Below are positions 26,798 through 35,422 of a stretch of 64,000 bases of DNA, piece after piece (the stretch's first letter is position 1; each line of letters starts with the position of its first letter). Both the position numbers and the translations under genes were made by a program. The notes under the pieces were generated by a model. That model was not told the DNA's origin, searched no databases, and saw nothing but the letters and a program-made list of their open reading frames with translations. The DNA is from Burkholderiaceae bacterium. GTDB lineage: Bacteria; Pseudomonadota; Gammaproteobacteria; Burkholderiales; Burkholderiaceae_C. The stretch spans positions 124,001 through 188,000 of the forward strand of contig JACKLN010000007.1 of the NCBI GenBank assembly GCA_024235855.1. Reading direction: 5' to 3'.

Positions 26798-27277
26798 TCA
26801 GGAGATGTGATGGACTAGAAAGCCGGCGGCCGGGTGGTCGCAGTGCTCGGGATGATTGGCGGGTGCGTAGATCAGGCGCTGATCGCGGAGCTGGCCCGGC
26901 CATGCCGCCACCACCGTTCGCGAATGGGCGAGGCGTTTCAGCTCGACCAGCGCGTGAAACTGCAGGGTGCGGTCGAACAGAATCTCTGTGCGGTCGAGCA
27001 GCGCAGGTGAGACCCCGGGGAAGGCGGCGTCAACCGAATCGCGAAGCAGGCTGGATGCCTGCAGGGGCCGCTGGCGCCGTGCGACTGCCGAGATGCGACG
27101 GGCGAAGTCGATGCCCAAGGGAAGCGACTGGGTGCCGAAGTGAGCGGCAGCGCGGGCCAGCAGATCGCCCCGGCGGCGGTCGTCGCCGCCCAGGATCAGC
27201 ACAAGCCGGCTCTGCAGGGCGCCGGCGTCATTCACAAGGCGCAGCAGGTCGTCGAGCACTTTCCACCCCGGCCACAA
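26798..27277 (-). CDS. brxF: BREX protein BrxF
   Basis: A 159-residue protein at the head of the BREX operon, the place and size of BrxF in type 3 loci. The N-terminal RLVLILGGDDRRRGDLLARAAAHF resembles a nucleotide-binding loop, but the usual GKT is replaced, so ATP binding is doubtful. The middle (LLRDSVDAAFPGVSPALLDRTEILFDRTLQFHALVELKRLA) is typical of the family. The TTG at 27,277 is supported by AAGGGGG 6-7 nt upstream; a GTG at 27,259 is the alternative but lacks a good site. The 220-bp upstream gap should hold the main BREX promoter. Confidence 0.85.
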   Translation of the reverse strand: MWPGWKVLDDLLRLVNDAGALQSRLVLILGGDDRRRGDLLARAAAHFGTQSLPLGIDFARRISAVARRQRPLQASSLLRDSVDAAFPGVSPALLDRTEILFDRTLQFHALVELKRLAHSRTVVAAWPGQLRDQRLIYAPANHPEHCDHPAAGFLVHHIS

Positions 27278-27500
27278 GTAGAACCCCCTTTCGAAGCTGA
27301 AATCGAAAGGCGTTGCGTAGGACCAATCTCCCTGACTCGAAGCCGCAACTGCTGAGCGTTCATCTTTGTGCTGCCAAGGAGGGAAAAGAACTCCCTGGCA
27401 TCTCCCTTGTGCAGCATGCTAAGGCACGTCCCCGGATCGAAACGATCATCGTCAACCCCCGCAGGCTCTCCTCATGAGCCTAGGTGAGGCGGCTGACTAC
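27278..27500 (-). promoter_or_regulatory. upstream region of the BREX operon
   Basis: Non-coding gap between the convergently placed end of the helicase gene and brxF. It should contain the BREX promoter. It holds an imperfect hairpin (27,373-27,399; GCCAAGGAG facing CTCCCTGGC) and is less GC-rich than its surroundings. I see no clear -35/-10 pair. Confidence 0.4.
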
Positions 27501-29708
27501 TTAGGTTGCCCGATGACCGACGATACTGGTACGCGCCGGCATGGTGAATCCAGTGGTCCTGATAGTGCTACGGCCGACGGCTTGGTTGATCGTCTCGTCG
27601 TCATCGGACAGAAGTAGCACCAGCTGCCGGCTGCGGGTGATGGCCGTATACAGCCACTGGCGCGTGACGATGGGCGTACGCTCGACAACGACGAGCACGT
27701 TGTCTGCGGCGCTGCCTTGGGCCTTGTGACACGTGATGGCGTAGGCCAGCTCAATCTCCGCCTCCGCCACCTCGGGCAGCTCTCGGGGCTCCGGCTCGCC
27801 ATCCCAGTGGACCAAAACGCGCGCTGCCGCTATCGAAATGACGCGGCCTAGCAGCCCATTGAAGAGCGCATCGGCATAGCGATTGACGGTCATGATCACG
27901 CGGTCACCAGCCGCCACTGTGGCCATCGGCCCGAGGCGTCGCACCGGCGTCGCTGAGGTGCGCAATGCCCCTACCTCTTCATCATTGATGGCGCTGACAG
28001 TGGCGCGCAGCGCGGCAAGCACGAGCATCTCGCCCGCGCCGTGAAGATTGCGCTGTGCGGCTCGGCGCTGTGCGGAGGGTAGGCGAAAGACGCCGGCCGT
28101 CTCGCCCGCCCAGACAGGCAATGAAAGCCGTTCGCCCGCACGGACCTGCGCCGCTATGCCCGGAATCGAGCTGCCATCCTTCGTCCGCAGGACCCGGGTC
28201 AGGTGAACAGCCCTAGAGCCTTCTTGGACCAGATCGTGAAACACCTGGCCGATGCCAACGGGAGGCAGCTGACCATCGTCGCCAACGAACAGCAGTCGTA
28301 CGCCCGCTGGCAGCAAGTGGAGTAGCCGGTGCAAGCTGGGAGTGTCGAGCATGCCGGCCTCGTCCAGCACCATAAGTGTTCGCGGAGTTAGCGTTACATC
28401 GCCATCCGGCCTGAACTGCGACGGATTATTGTCCTGCGCCTTCTGACGCTCCAACATCTGAATCAGTCGAGCAACCGTGTAGGCAAGCCGAGGGCGGCTA
28501 GCCGAAGAAGCGCCGCGCGATAGCGTCAAGGCCGCCTTTCCGGGCAGTGCGCCAAGGACCACATCACCGCCAAGATACTCCCATGCTGTGGCCACGACAC
28601 GCATCGTTGTGGTCTTGCCGACGCCGGCACCGCCTTGCAGCACGCCCACTGGCAGTGTGAGCAGGCGCGCGACGGCTGACGGTTGGTCTCCCTTCAGTTC
28701 GATGCCGGCCGCAAGTTCGGAATCGACCACGAGTCTCCTTAGGGCGTCGCCGGTCGGTACGTCAATGGAGTGTGTCTGGTGCTCGATGGCCCACAGCGCA
28801 ACCGCGATCCGATCTTCCAGCCACGCGGCGCCGGGCACACGAATCAAATCGCATGAGCGCTTGAGCGCAGCGATCGACTCGGCGTATTGCATGCAGAGAC
28901 TTGGATCGACCCCACGCTCACTAATGAGCACTGCGATAGCTGCAGGCTCCGCAGCGGTATCGCCGGCTGTCAGAAGCTCGCGGTAGACGCTGCTCAGCGC
29001 GCCCATCAATCGCTTGGGGTGCGTCACCAGGTCAGCACCGCGCCCTGACTCACGCAACAGCCGTTTGCCAATCCGATCCACGAGCGGCCAGTCCATTAGG
29101 CTCGCGGAAACGTAAGGATTGCGGAGCAGGCGGTCGTAGGCGTCTTCACCCGCCAGCAAGCGCCAGAGTTGGTTGGCCGCACGGGATTCGCGAACCCCCA
29201 GTGCTTCCAGGCGAGTGAGAAACTCGATCTCGGCGGCCTTGATCTTGCCAGTTGCGGCGTCGCCGGCCGCAGCGGCAAACACCTGGGCTGCGATGCGCAA
29301 CGCGAGCGCTGGCTTTGCAGGTTCCAGCACTTGGGCTACTTCGCGCAGGCGACCAACGTCACGCAGTGTCATGGCCAACTCGCCGCCGTAGCGGGTAACC
29401 AAGCGCTCGGAACGAACCTTGCCAACGTTTGGAAGACGAGCCAATCGCGGCGCGAGCAAGTGCCCATGTACGACCTCGCGGGTCATGCAATTGCAGTCGA
29501 CCTGCGGTACGGTGCGCCCTTGACGGTCCTTGTACGTCGCCAACAGGCCCTTGACACGGAAGGCATCGCCTGGGAGTGGCTGCGTGTCGCTGCCGCGGAA
29601 CCGCACGTGGATCGCAGATCCGTCATCCTGTGCTGCGACGAAGATGCAGCCGCGATCCAATTGCGACAACACACGCTGGACGATCACGACAGCATCGTAG
29701 TTCTGCAT
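27501..29708 (-). CDS. RecD2-like superfamily 1 DNA helicase
   Basis: A 735-residue helicase resembling RecD2/TraA-type enzymes. An N-terminal OB-like region is followed by a helix-hairpin-helix (RLPNVGKVRSERLVTRYG), Walker A LQGGAGVGKTTTM (about 357-369), Walker B LMVLDEAGMLDT, the motif LFVGDDGQLPPVG, and a C-terminal UvrD-type end (ELAYAITCHKAQGSAADNVLVVVE then WLYTAITRSRQLVLLL). The ATG at 29,708 overlaps the stop codon of the preceding coiled-coil gene by one base, placing it as the last gene of the recombinase operon. It may help process recombination intermediates during excision or replication of the island, or may be a defence gene. Its operon membership is seen; the role is inferred. 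Confidence 0.88.
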   Translation of the reverse strand: MQNYDAVVIVQRVLSQLDRGCIFVAAQDDGSAIHVRFRGSDTQPLPGDAFRVKGLLATYKDRQGRTVPQVDCNCMTREVVHGHLLAPRLARLPNVGKVRSERLVTRYGGELAMTLRDVGRLREVAQVLEPAKPALALRIAAQVFAAAAGDAATGKIKAAEIEFLTRLEALGVRESRAANQLWRLLAGEDAYDRLLRNPYVSASLMDWPLVDRIGKRLLRESGRGADLVTHPKRLMGALSSVYRELLTAGDTAAEPAAIAVLISERGVDPSLCMQYAESIAALKRSCDLIRVPGAAWLEDRIAVALWAIEHQTHSIDVPTGDALRRLVVDSELAAGIELKGDQPSAVARLLTLPVGVLQGGAGVGKTTTMRVVATAWEYLGGDVVLGALPGKAALTLSRGASSASRPRLAYTVARLIQMLERQKAQDNNPSQFRPDGDVTLTPRTLMVLDEAGMLDTPSLHRLLHLLPAGVRLLFVGDDGQLPPVGIGQVFHDLVQEGSRAVHLTRVLRTKDGSSIPGIAAQVRAGERLSLPVWAGETAGVFRLPSAQRRAAQRNLHGAGEMLVLAALRATVSAINDEEVGALRTSATPVRRLGPMATVAAGDRVIMTVNRYADALFNGLLGRVISIAAARVLVHWDGEPEPRELPEVAEAEIELAYAITCHKAQGSAADNVLVVVERTPIVTRQWLYTAITRSRQLVLLLSDDDETINQAVGRSTIRTTGFTMPARTSIVGHRAT

Positions 29709-30205
29709 CAGTCGTCCAGCGGGATCAGAGTCCCGGCGTTGATCAGATCCAGGCGAGCTCTAATACGCATGTTCTCGGCATGCAGGCGCTGGTTGTCGGC
29801 CTCCAGATCGCTGATGCGCTGAAGCAGTTCAGCTTGCACGGCCTCGGCCTCGACCGCAGCCTGGGATGCGAGCTTGGCCTGCTGGGACTGACGGGCCATA
29901 CGCTCGAACACGGCTGCATCCGCCGCTTTCTCCATCACCCTGGCGCCGATAGGTGCCAAGCCCTGGCCTTCGGCCATCAGGTTGATTAAGCTGGAGAGTT
30001 CGGCGCGCTCGAAAAGATACTTCTCCTGCGTCTGCTTCAGACCTATGGCAGCGGCCAACTTGCGCACGTTGACCTTGCCGTCACCCGTGGCCGGCAAAGT
30101 GGGCACGCGCTCGGCTTCGGGCTGGGCAAGGTAGTCGGCTTCTCGCTGCTCAAGGTAATGTTCCAGTCGCTGCAGAACGGCGGGGATGACACTTGGGCGA
30201 GGCAT
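29708..30205 (-). CDS. coiled-coil protein of the recombinase operon
   Basis: A 165-residue protein. The N-terminal half looks globular and possibly DNA-binding (DGKVNVRKLAAAIGLKQTQEKYLFERAELSSLINLMAEGQ has helix-turn-helix character). The C-terminal half is a long heptad-rich coiled coil (VFERMARQSQQAKLASQ to LLQRISDLEADNQRLHAENMRIRARL). Its ATG at 30,205 shares one base with the upstream stop codon, and its own stop shares one base with the helicase start. With the preceding gene it forms a pair of small, coiled-coil, probably DNA-binding accessory proteins, either of which could match GinD. No enzymatic motif is visible. Confidence 0.75.
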   Translation of the reverse strand: MPRPSVIPAVLQRLEHYLEQREADYLAQPEAERVPTLPATGDGKVNVRKLAAAIGLKQTQEKYLFERAELSSLINLMAEGQGLAPIGARVMEKAADAAVFERMARQSQQAKLASQAAVEAEAVQAELLQRISDLEADNQRLHAENMRIRARLDLINAGTLIPLDD

Positions 30206-30780
30206 CAGACGCCACCTCTCTTGGCCCCGATGGGCACCACGCGGCCTTGCGTGAGCTCGATTAGCTGCTGGGTCAATGCATCGATCGTGGCCAGATGGCG
30301 TGCAACGGTCGCTTCGAGCTCCTCGGCGCGGGTCTCCGCAGCCTCCCGGCGGGCGCGATCGGATCGCCAGGCCAGCGCGTCGGCCTGGTAGTTGGTGACG
30401 GTCATCTTGTACAACTCCTCCCAAGTTGGCCCAGGCTCTTTCTCAACAGGGTCCTTGGCTGGCGCCATCGAATTCATCCGATCGATGAACTTGTCGACGT
30501 CCATCTTGAAGTCGGCGTGCCGCGCAGGGTAAAGCGAGTTCATGACCGCCCCCGCGCGGCGGGCCAACTCGGTCAGGTCGAGTTCGCCATCATTCTGCGG
30601 ATAGACGCCGCGGTTGCCGATCACCTCCTGCTCGATTGCGGTCATCGCAGCGCGCCACTTGGCGTAGAAGGCCTCCGTGCGCAGCGCACCAGCCGCTTGC
30701 GCACCAGCCCGCTTGCGCTCATTGGCTTGCGAAGGCGCCGCAGCGGCGGTCTTCTTGGATGCGGCGGCCTTGGGCTTCAT
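30205..30780 (-). CDS. small coiled-coil protein next to the recombinases (GinD-like)
   Basis: A 191-residue protein directly after the third recombinase gene; its ATG (30,780) overlaps that stop by 4 nt (ATGA). It starts with a Lys/Ala-rich tail (MKPKAAASKKTAAAAP), continues with a globular middle (TEAFYAKWRAAMTAIEQEVIG to LTELARRAGAVMNSLYP), and ends in a coiled coil (RSDRARREAAETRAEELEATVARHLATIDALTQQLIEL). GInt islands encode a small fourth protein, GinD, here; size and position agree. An architectural or directionality role in recombination is the likely reading. The frame is open further upstream but would overlap the recombinase. Confidence 0.75.
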   Translation of the reverse strand: MKPKAAASKKTAAAAPSQANERKRAGAQAAGALRTEAFYAKWRAAMTAIEQEVIGNRGVYPQNDGELDLTELARRAGAVMNSLYPARHADFKMDVDKFIDRMNSMAPAKDPVEKEPGPTWEELYKMTVTNYQADALAWRSDRARREAAETRAEELEATVARHLATIDALTQQLIELTQGRVVPIGAKRGGV

Positions 30781-33158
30781 GCTGCTTCCGCTGCTGCGGG
30801 CTCGCCAGCGGCCATGATCTGCGCGATGACAGCATGCTGCATCCACTTGGCGCGCAAGTCTTCGAAGCGCACGACATTGCGCCGCACCTGATCGGCCCAG
30901 AACGACTGCAGCAGCACCTCGCCATCGACCATGGCCCGCTCGTAGCCCGCCAGCGCATCAGCCACGCAGCCATCAGCGTCGGCGCGCAACCAGGGCTCTT
31001 CCAGACGGTGGTCGCAGGTTTCCTGGCAGTTGGACCGATCGGCCTGCCCCTTCTTGCGGCTGCAGGGCCCCCATTCGCCCAACCGCTTGGTGCAGAAGAC
31101 GCCCGGGCGCACCAAGTTGAAGTAGGTGCCGTCGCCCGTGAGGATGCGGACGACGTCGTCGATGTGGTCGGCACCGAAGTCTTCCGACGAGTTGCGCATG
31201 CGGCCAGCGGCAACCGCCTGATCGCGGTAGCGTTCGACGGTGTCGGCCAGTCGGTCCACGGCCTTGCCGCCATAGCCGCCATAGTTGACGTCGAGCTCGT
31301 CGGCGCCATGCTTCCTTGCTTCTGAGCTTGCCAGCCGCGCCACGAAAGCCTCGACCGGTGCTTTGGCGCGCATCATGTGCAGTTCCTTGATGATCTGCTC
31401 GATCTCGGCCGCCAGGGCCTTGTCCGCAAGGATGTAGTGCAGCGTCATCTCGATGTCCTTGTGACCAAAGAGCTGCTTCAACATCAAGGGCGCCTCGTCG
31501 ATGGCGAGTGCGGCCAAACGTGCAATCGTCTTCCGGAAGCGGTGTGTTCGCAGCGGCTGGCCAGCGGGCTCTGTCTCCATGTCCAGCATGCGCGCGTACT
31601 TGCGGAGAAACTTGTTCGGATCCCGCGGAACCTTGCGCGGATTGGTTGCCCCCGAACCAATCCGACACCAAAGGTGTTCACCCTTGAAGGCGGCGAACTC
31701 TGGGTCCAGCAGTGCACTCAGGTCCTCTGACCATGGCATCTGTTCCAGCATGCGAGCCAAGCGTGCCTGCTGCTCGATCGCGCGTGCAGCTGCCTCCGGC
31801 AGGTCCCAGTCCCGGAGCTCTCCCCCAAGGGCCTGCACAAGTTTGAACGTGCGGCCCACAGCCCGCCAATGACCATCTTTGCCGTAGACCACACAATTGC
31901 GGGGCAGATCCATCGACTCACTTTGGCGGGCTGCCATGGCCATCGATGCGACAAAGAAATGCGCGCCCTGTAGAACACTGCACAAGCCGGTGAAATGCGC
32001 CAGGTTGTAGGGTGGCCATTTGATCGATTCCAGGCTCTCGTCTTCATCGCCATCGTCTGATGCGCTTGCGGCTGCCGCGCCCTTGAACCTGCGGCCCGCT
32101 GTTTCGCCGTGGGTGCTCAGACGGATAGTGAATGGCGGTTCCGGGCAACGCAGAGAAGTCCATGGCGGATCGGATGGATCGCCCGCATGCCGGGCTGCCA
32201 GCACTCTCAGGAGAATCTTCTTTCTTGCGTCCTTGGAGCACTTTCCATCGTGGGCGGACTTCCGCCACTCCGTCAACAGCTCCTCACCGACGTCAAGCAA
32301 AAAGGGGCCCAGGTGTTCGATGATCCAGAGGCTGCGCTGCCCCATCTGGGCCACGTAGTCGTCGGGCAGCGGCAAGTGGGGGTCTGGCTTGCCCTCAGGC
32401 TCCGCTTCCTTGGGCGGTTGCGCCGGGTTGACAGTCGCCGTCTGGTCCCGTTCGGGCATCGGCGCGTCGAGCCACAACCCACGTCCGCTCAGCTGATCCA
32501 TGCGCCGAAGTTCAATTGCGCAATCGCGAGCGAAGCTCTTTGGCAGCGTTGCAACGTCAGATGGCTGAATCAATGCGAAGTGGCGTGTGTCATCTGTCGA
32601 TAGCAGGCCGCGCGCAAGCAGGTCGAGCCGCTTCCTGATGACAATGGCCACCATCCGCCGAATGGCGCCCGACGCTGTGCTTGCAATGAGACCCGCCTTG
32701 AGCGACACCTTGCCTGACTTTCGGCCGGTTCGTGCCGACGGCCCGAGGCGCATCAGCAGCAAATAGCGCACAGCTTGCAACGCAGTGGCATCCACCAGTT
32801 GCGCCGGCGTCAGCCTCGATGACAGGAAGGCAACGGCCCCGGCCACTGGCTTCATATCCACAGTAGCGCGTTCGTCCGCTGTCAAGGCGGACAGTGCCTC
32901 CTTCTGCAAGTCAACGGACATGATGGCGTCGTGGCGACTGCCATTCACCAACCACTCTTCAGGTGTCGACCATACGAACAAACGATCACCGTGGCCCGCC
33001 AGCGCCTTCAATCGCCCGAGCGTGTCGACATCAACCGACTGGATCTCGTGCGCCTCGACCTGCGCTGCGGCCCGCAGGCGACACTCATCCTGATCGCCGA
33101 CGGCGGGCTTCGGATTCGTTGTCGGCTCGGCAAGACCGATGGTGGTTTCAGAGGACAC
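30777..33158 (-). CDS. large tyrosine recombinase, third of trio (GinC-like)
   Basis: A 793-residue phage-integrase-type recombinase, about twice the usual size. The C-terminal catalytic part shows TFRK-type HRFRKTIARLAAL followed by LFGHKDIEMTLHYI, with the H-x-x-R, H and nucleophile Tyr of the family; MAMAARQSE upstream probably holds the first Arg. After the catalytic domain comes a Cys-rich block (CTKRLGEWGPCSRKKG then NCQETC), likely zinc-binding. I chose the GTG at 33,158, which follows GAGGAGAG at ideal spacing; a TTG at 33,173 overlapping the upstream stop is the alternative. It should act with the two other recombinases in island excision and integration. Confidence 0.85.
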   Translation of the reverse strand: MSSETTIGLAEPTTNPKPAVGDQDECRLRAAAQVEAHEIQSVDVDTLGRLKALAGHGDRLFVWSTPEEWLVNGSRHDAIMSVDLQKEALSALTADERATVDMKPVAGAVAFLSSRLTPAQLVDATALQAVRYLLLMRLGPSARTGRKSGKVSLKAGLIASTASGAIRRMVAIVIRKRLDLLARGLLSTDDTRHFALIQPSDVATLPKSFARDCAIELRRMDQLSGRGLWLDAPMPERDQTATVNPAQPPKEAEPEGKPDPHLPLPDDYVAQMGQRSLWIIEHLGPFLLDVGEELLTEWRKSAHDGKCSKDARKKILLRVLAARHAGDPSDPPWTSLRCPEPPFTIRLSTHGETAGRRFKGAAAASASDDGDEDESLESIKWPPYNLAHFTGLCSVLQGAHFFVASMAMAARQSESMDLPRNCVVYGKDGHWRAVGRTFKLVQALGGELRDWDLPEAAARAIEQQARLARMLEQMPWSEDLSALLDPEFAAFKGEHLWCRIGSGATNPRKVPRDPNKFLRKYARMLDMETEPAGQPLRTHRFRKTIARLAALAIDEAPLMLKQLFGHKDIEMTLHYILADKALAAEIEQIIKELHMMRAKAPVEAFVARLASSEARKHGADELDVNYGGYGGKAVDRLADTVERYRDQAVAAGRMRNSSEDFGADHIDDVVRILTGDGTYFNLVRPGVFCTKRLGEWGPCSRKKGQADRSNCQETCDHRLEEPWLRADADGCVADALAGYERAMVDGEVLLQSFWADQVRRNVVRFEDLRAKWMQHAVIAQIMAAGEPAAAEAA

Positions 33159-33169
33159 GGAGTCTCTCC

Positions 33170-35398
33170 TCAAAGCGGTTTGACGCTGAATCCAGGTACT
33201 CTGCGTCTGCCGGTCCGGATCTCATCCCTGAAGGATGCGACGGTGGCTGTCAGAAGTTCAGGATCTGACTCTTTTAGAGGCAGCAACGCCTTCCGAACGT
33301 TCTGCAGTTCAGCGTCGAAAGAGCTCATGACAAAACTCGCCACAGGCGTGGCTTCCTCCTGGGCCTCCAACTCGGCCAGACGCAGCATCAGCCCGGGATA
33401 GGCGTCCGGCGTGATGATCGCGTTGTCAGGGCACACGGTGCAGCGGTGTGTGGCGCAAAACTTGACGCCATCGGCATCGAACGCCGGGTCAGCCAACTTC
33501 GATGGGTGATGAGGATCGCGGCAGCCCACACCGTAGCGGCTCTTGACCGCCTCCCGATACTCAACCAGGCGGAAGACCATGCGGGTGCGCTCTTCAGGCG
33601 CTTTGTCGGCGTAGCGCGTCTCCATCGCCAGCATCGTGGTGTCGAGCTTGCCCGAGGCGAGCGACCCGAAGAGCGCTTCTGCAAATGACCTGTGCTTCTT
33701 GACAATGCGGGCGCGGACGACCTTGTTTTCCAGATAGCCGTCGGTGGTGCCCAGCCGTTTGTGGTCCAGCGCGACCATGACAGCCAAGACTTCACCACCA
33801 GAGTAGCCAAGTGCCCAGGCGGCGTACGCATCGCGAAAGTGGCGGGCCGACATGGACACGATCTCAGACTTCTGCCGCGCGCGCCGCTCTTCGTTGATGC
33901 GGTGGATGACCCACTGGAGGTAGGTCAGTCCCGGCTGAGATGCGCTGTAGTCGCCACCTGTCAGCCAGGTGATGCTGGTCATCCCCCGATACAGCCATAC
34001 TGAGCGCACTGCGTCCGTCAGCTCCAGCACCTGCTGCTGCAGCGCATTCACCTCATCGTTGGTGGCGCTGTCGTCAATTGCCTTCTTCATGGACGCCCGT
34101 GCGGCGTCCAGTCGCCTGTTGATTGCAACGCGCAATGGCCATGTCCGGATGATCAACTCGACCATGATGGGGCCGGGAGTCAGATGTTGCTTCCACTTGT
34201 AGGTTCGACTGACCCACGACTTGGCGCGATCTTTCCAACCCTCGATGTAGTACTCACCGTTGATGGGACTTTGTACGAGGAATGGGCAACACTGCAACAC
34301 CCACTTCCGCCGCTCAGCATCGCTGGCTGCGGGGCTGGTGAGCTCATCCGGAATCTGAAGGCCCGCAGGCAGGTCGAGCCGAAGATCCAATAGGACAGAG
34401 GTATTTAGTCCACCGACCGCCAGACACAGGTGGAACGCCGATCGAATGTCGGTGCCATTCGGGTAGATCGCTTCTGCCACTTCGGAAATGTTGAAGGCCT
34501 TGACCGGCAACGATTGGTCGCCAGCACTCTCGACGAGGTCTTGCCGCAGCAGATCAACATGCCCGAGCCGATCGACCGCGGCCTGCCATAGACCAAGGCC
34601 AGCCACCAACGCGACCTCTGCCTCGGATGACGGAACGAGACCTGCTCGCAAGGGTTGCATCTGCGCCGGCTGATCCGCCGCCCGGGCCCCAGCAACAAGT
34701 TGCTCCACCCGAGACCAACGGTCGATGGCGTTGTGCCAGTCGGCCTTCATGCAGTGGTAGATCGCCTGGATGTCTTCTGGCGGAGGCACCTCAACCAGGT
34801 TCCGCTTGCGTTTGGCTGGAGGCTGCCAGTGCAGGGGGCGTTTCACGCCGAGCGCCAGCCGCGTGATGTCAGCCAGCACCACGAAGCTATGAAAGTCGTT
34901 TGGCGACATGCCCGACTCCACTGCGCGGGTTCCGTGCAGGGCGCCGAGATCCAGGACGCTTGCCAGGCGCTTTACCAATGCGCCCTGCGGCAGTTTCCGA
35001 CTCTCTTCAGCCTCGATCGCGTCGAACAGCCGCCACCACTTTCGCAGCCCGAACTTGATGGTGTCAATGGTGCGCGGTGCCGCTAGGCGATGCCGCGCCT
35101 GAAAGGCCGGTGCGATTTGCTCAATGAGGGCCCGACGTGCGCCGAACGACGCCTCGGCATCGCCATGGTCCAACGTACCTTCGGCAAACTCCCTGAGGTC
35201 GACCAAATACGGTTTGGTCGTGTGCAGCGTCCAGAAGACGAGCGGATCGGCTTGCTTGAGATCGGCAGCTTGTTGGCCGACCAAGGTCAAGGTGCCGGCT
35301 TGCGACTGAAGATGATCTTTGCTGAGAGCCCGCCGAGGTGATGCTGCAGACGGCGCAGGCCCGGCGGCTCCAGCTGGGCGGTCGATGTGGGTCGACAT
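33170..35398 (-). CDS. large tyrosine recombinase, second of trio (GinB-like)
   Basis: A 742-residue tyrosine recombinase. The catalytic C-terminal region has SARHFRDAYAAWALGYSGGEVLAVMVALDHKRLGTTDGYLENK, giving H-x-x-R, a His replaced by the DHKRL form, and the probable nucleophile Tyr in TTDGYL. A later CATHRCTVCPDN cluster suggests a zinc site, as in the third protein. The long N-terminal half is unrelated to short phage integrases. The ATG at 35,398 lies 24 nt after the first recombinase stop. Three adjacent recombinases also occur in Tn554 and RIT elements, but those proteins are markedly shorter. The size and the fourth gene favour GInt. Confidence 0.85.
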   Translation of the reverse strand: MSTHIDRPAGAAGPAPSAASPRRALSKDHLQSQAGTLTLVGQQAADLKQADPLVFWTLHTTKPYLVDLREFAEGTLDHGDAEASFGARRALIEQIAPAFQARHRLAAPRTIDTIKFGLRKWWRLFDAIEAEESRKLPQGALVKRLASVLDLGALHGTRAVESGMSPNDFHSFVVLADITRLALGVKRPLHWQPPAKRKRNLVEVPPPEDIQAIYHCMKADWHNAIDRWSRVEQLVAGARAADQPAQMQPLRAGLVPSSEAEVALVAGLGLWQAAVDRLGHVDLLRQDLVESAGDQSLPVKAFNISEVAEAIYPNGTDIRSAFHLCLAVGGLNTSVLLDLRLDLPAGLQIPDELTSPAASDAERRKWVLQCCPFLVQSPINGEYYIEGWKDRAKSWVSRTYKWKQHLTPGPIMVELIIRTWPLRVAINRRLDAARASMKKAIDDSATNDEVNALQQQVLELTDAVRSVWLYRGMTSITWLTGGDYSASQPGLTYLQWVIHRINEERRARQKSEIVSMSARHFRDAYAAWALGYSGGEVLAVMVALDHKRLGTTDGYLENKVVRARIVKKHRSFAEALFGSLASGKLDTTMLAMETRYADKAPEERTRMVFRLVEYREAVKSRYGVGCRDPHHPSKLADPAFDADGVKFCATHRCTVCPDNAIITPDAYPGLMLRLAELEAQEEATPVASFVMSSFDAELQNVRKALLPLKESDPELLTATVASFRDEIRTGRRRVPGFSVKPL

Positions 35399-35422
35399 GC
35401 GTGGCCTTGGTCTCAGGCGGAC

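Noticed and set aside
27232..27417. Small minus-strand frame upstream of brxF
   Set aside because: About 60 codons with no ribosome site or recognisable features, overlapping the brxF start; treated as non-coding promoter region.
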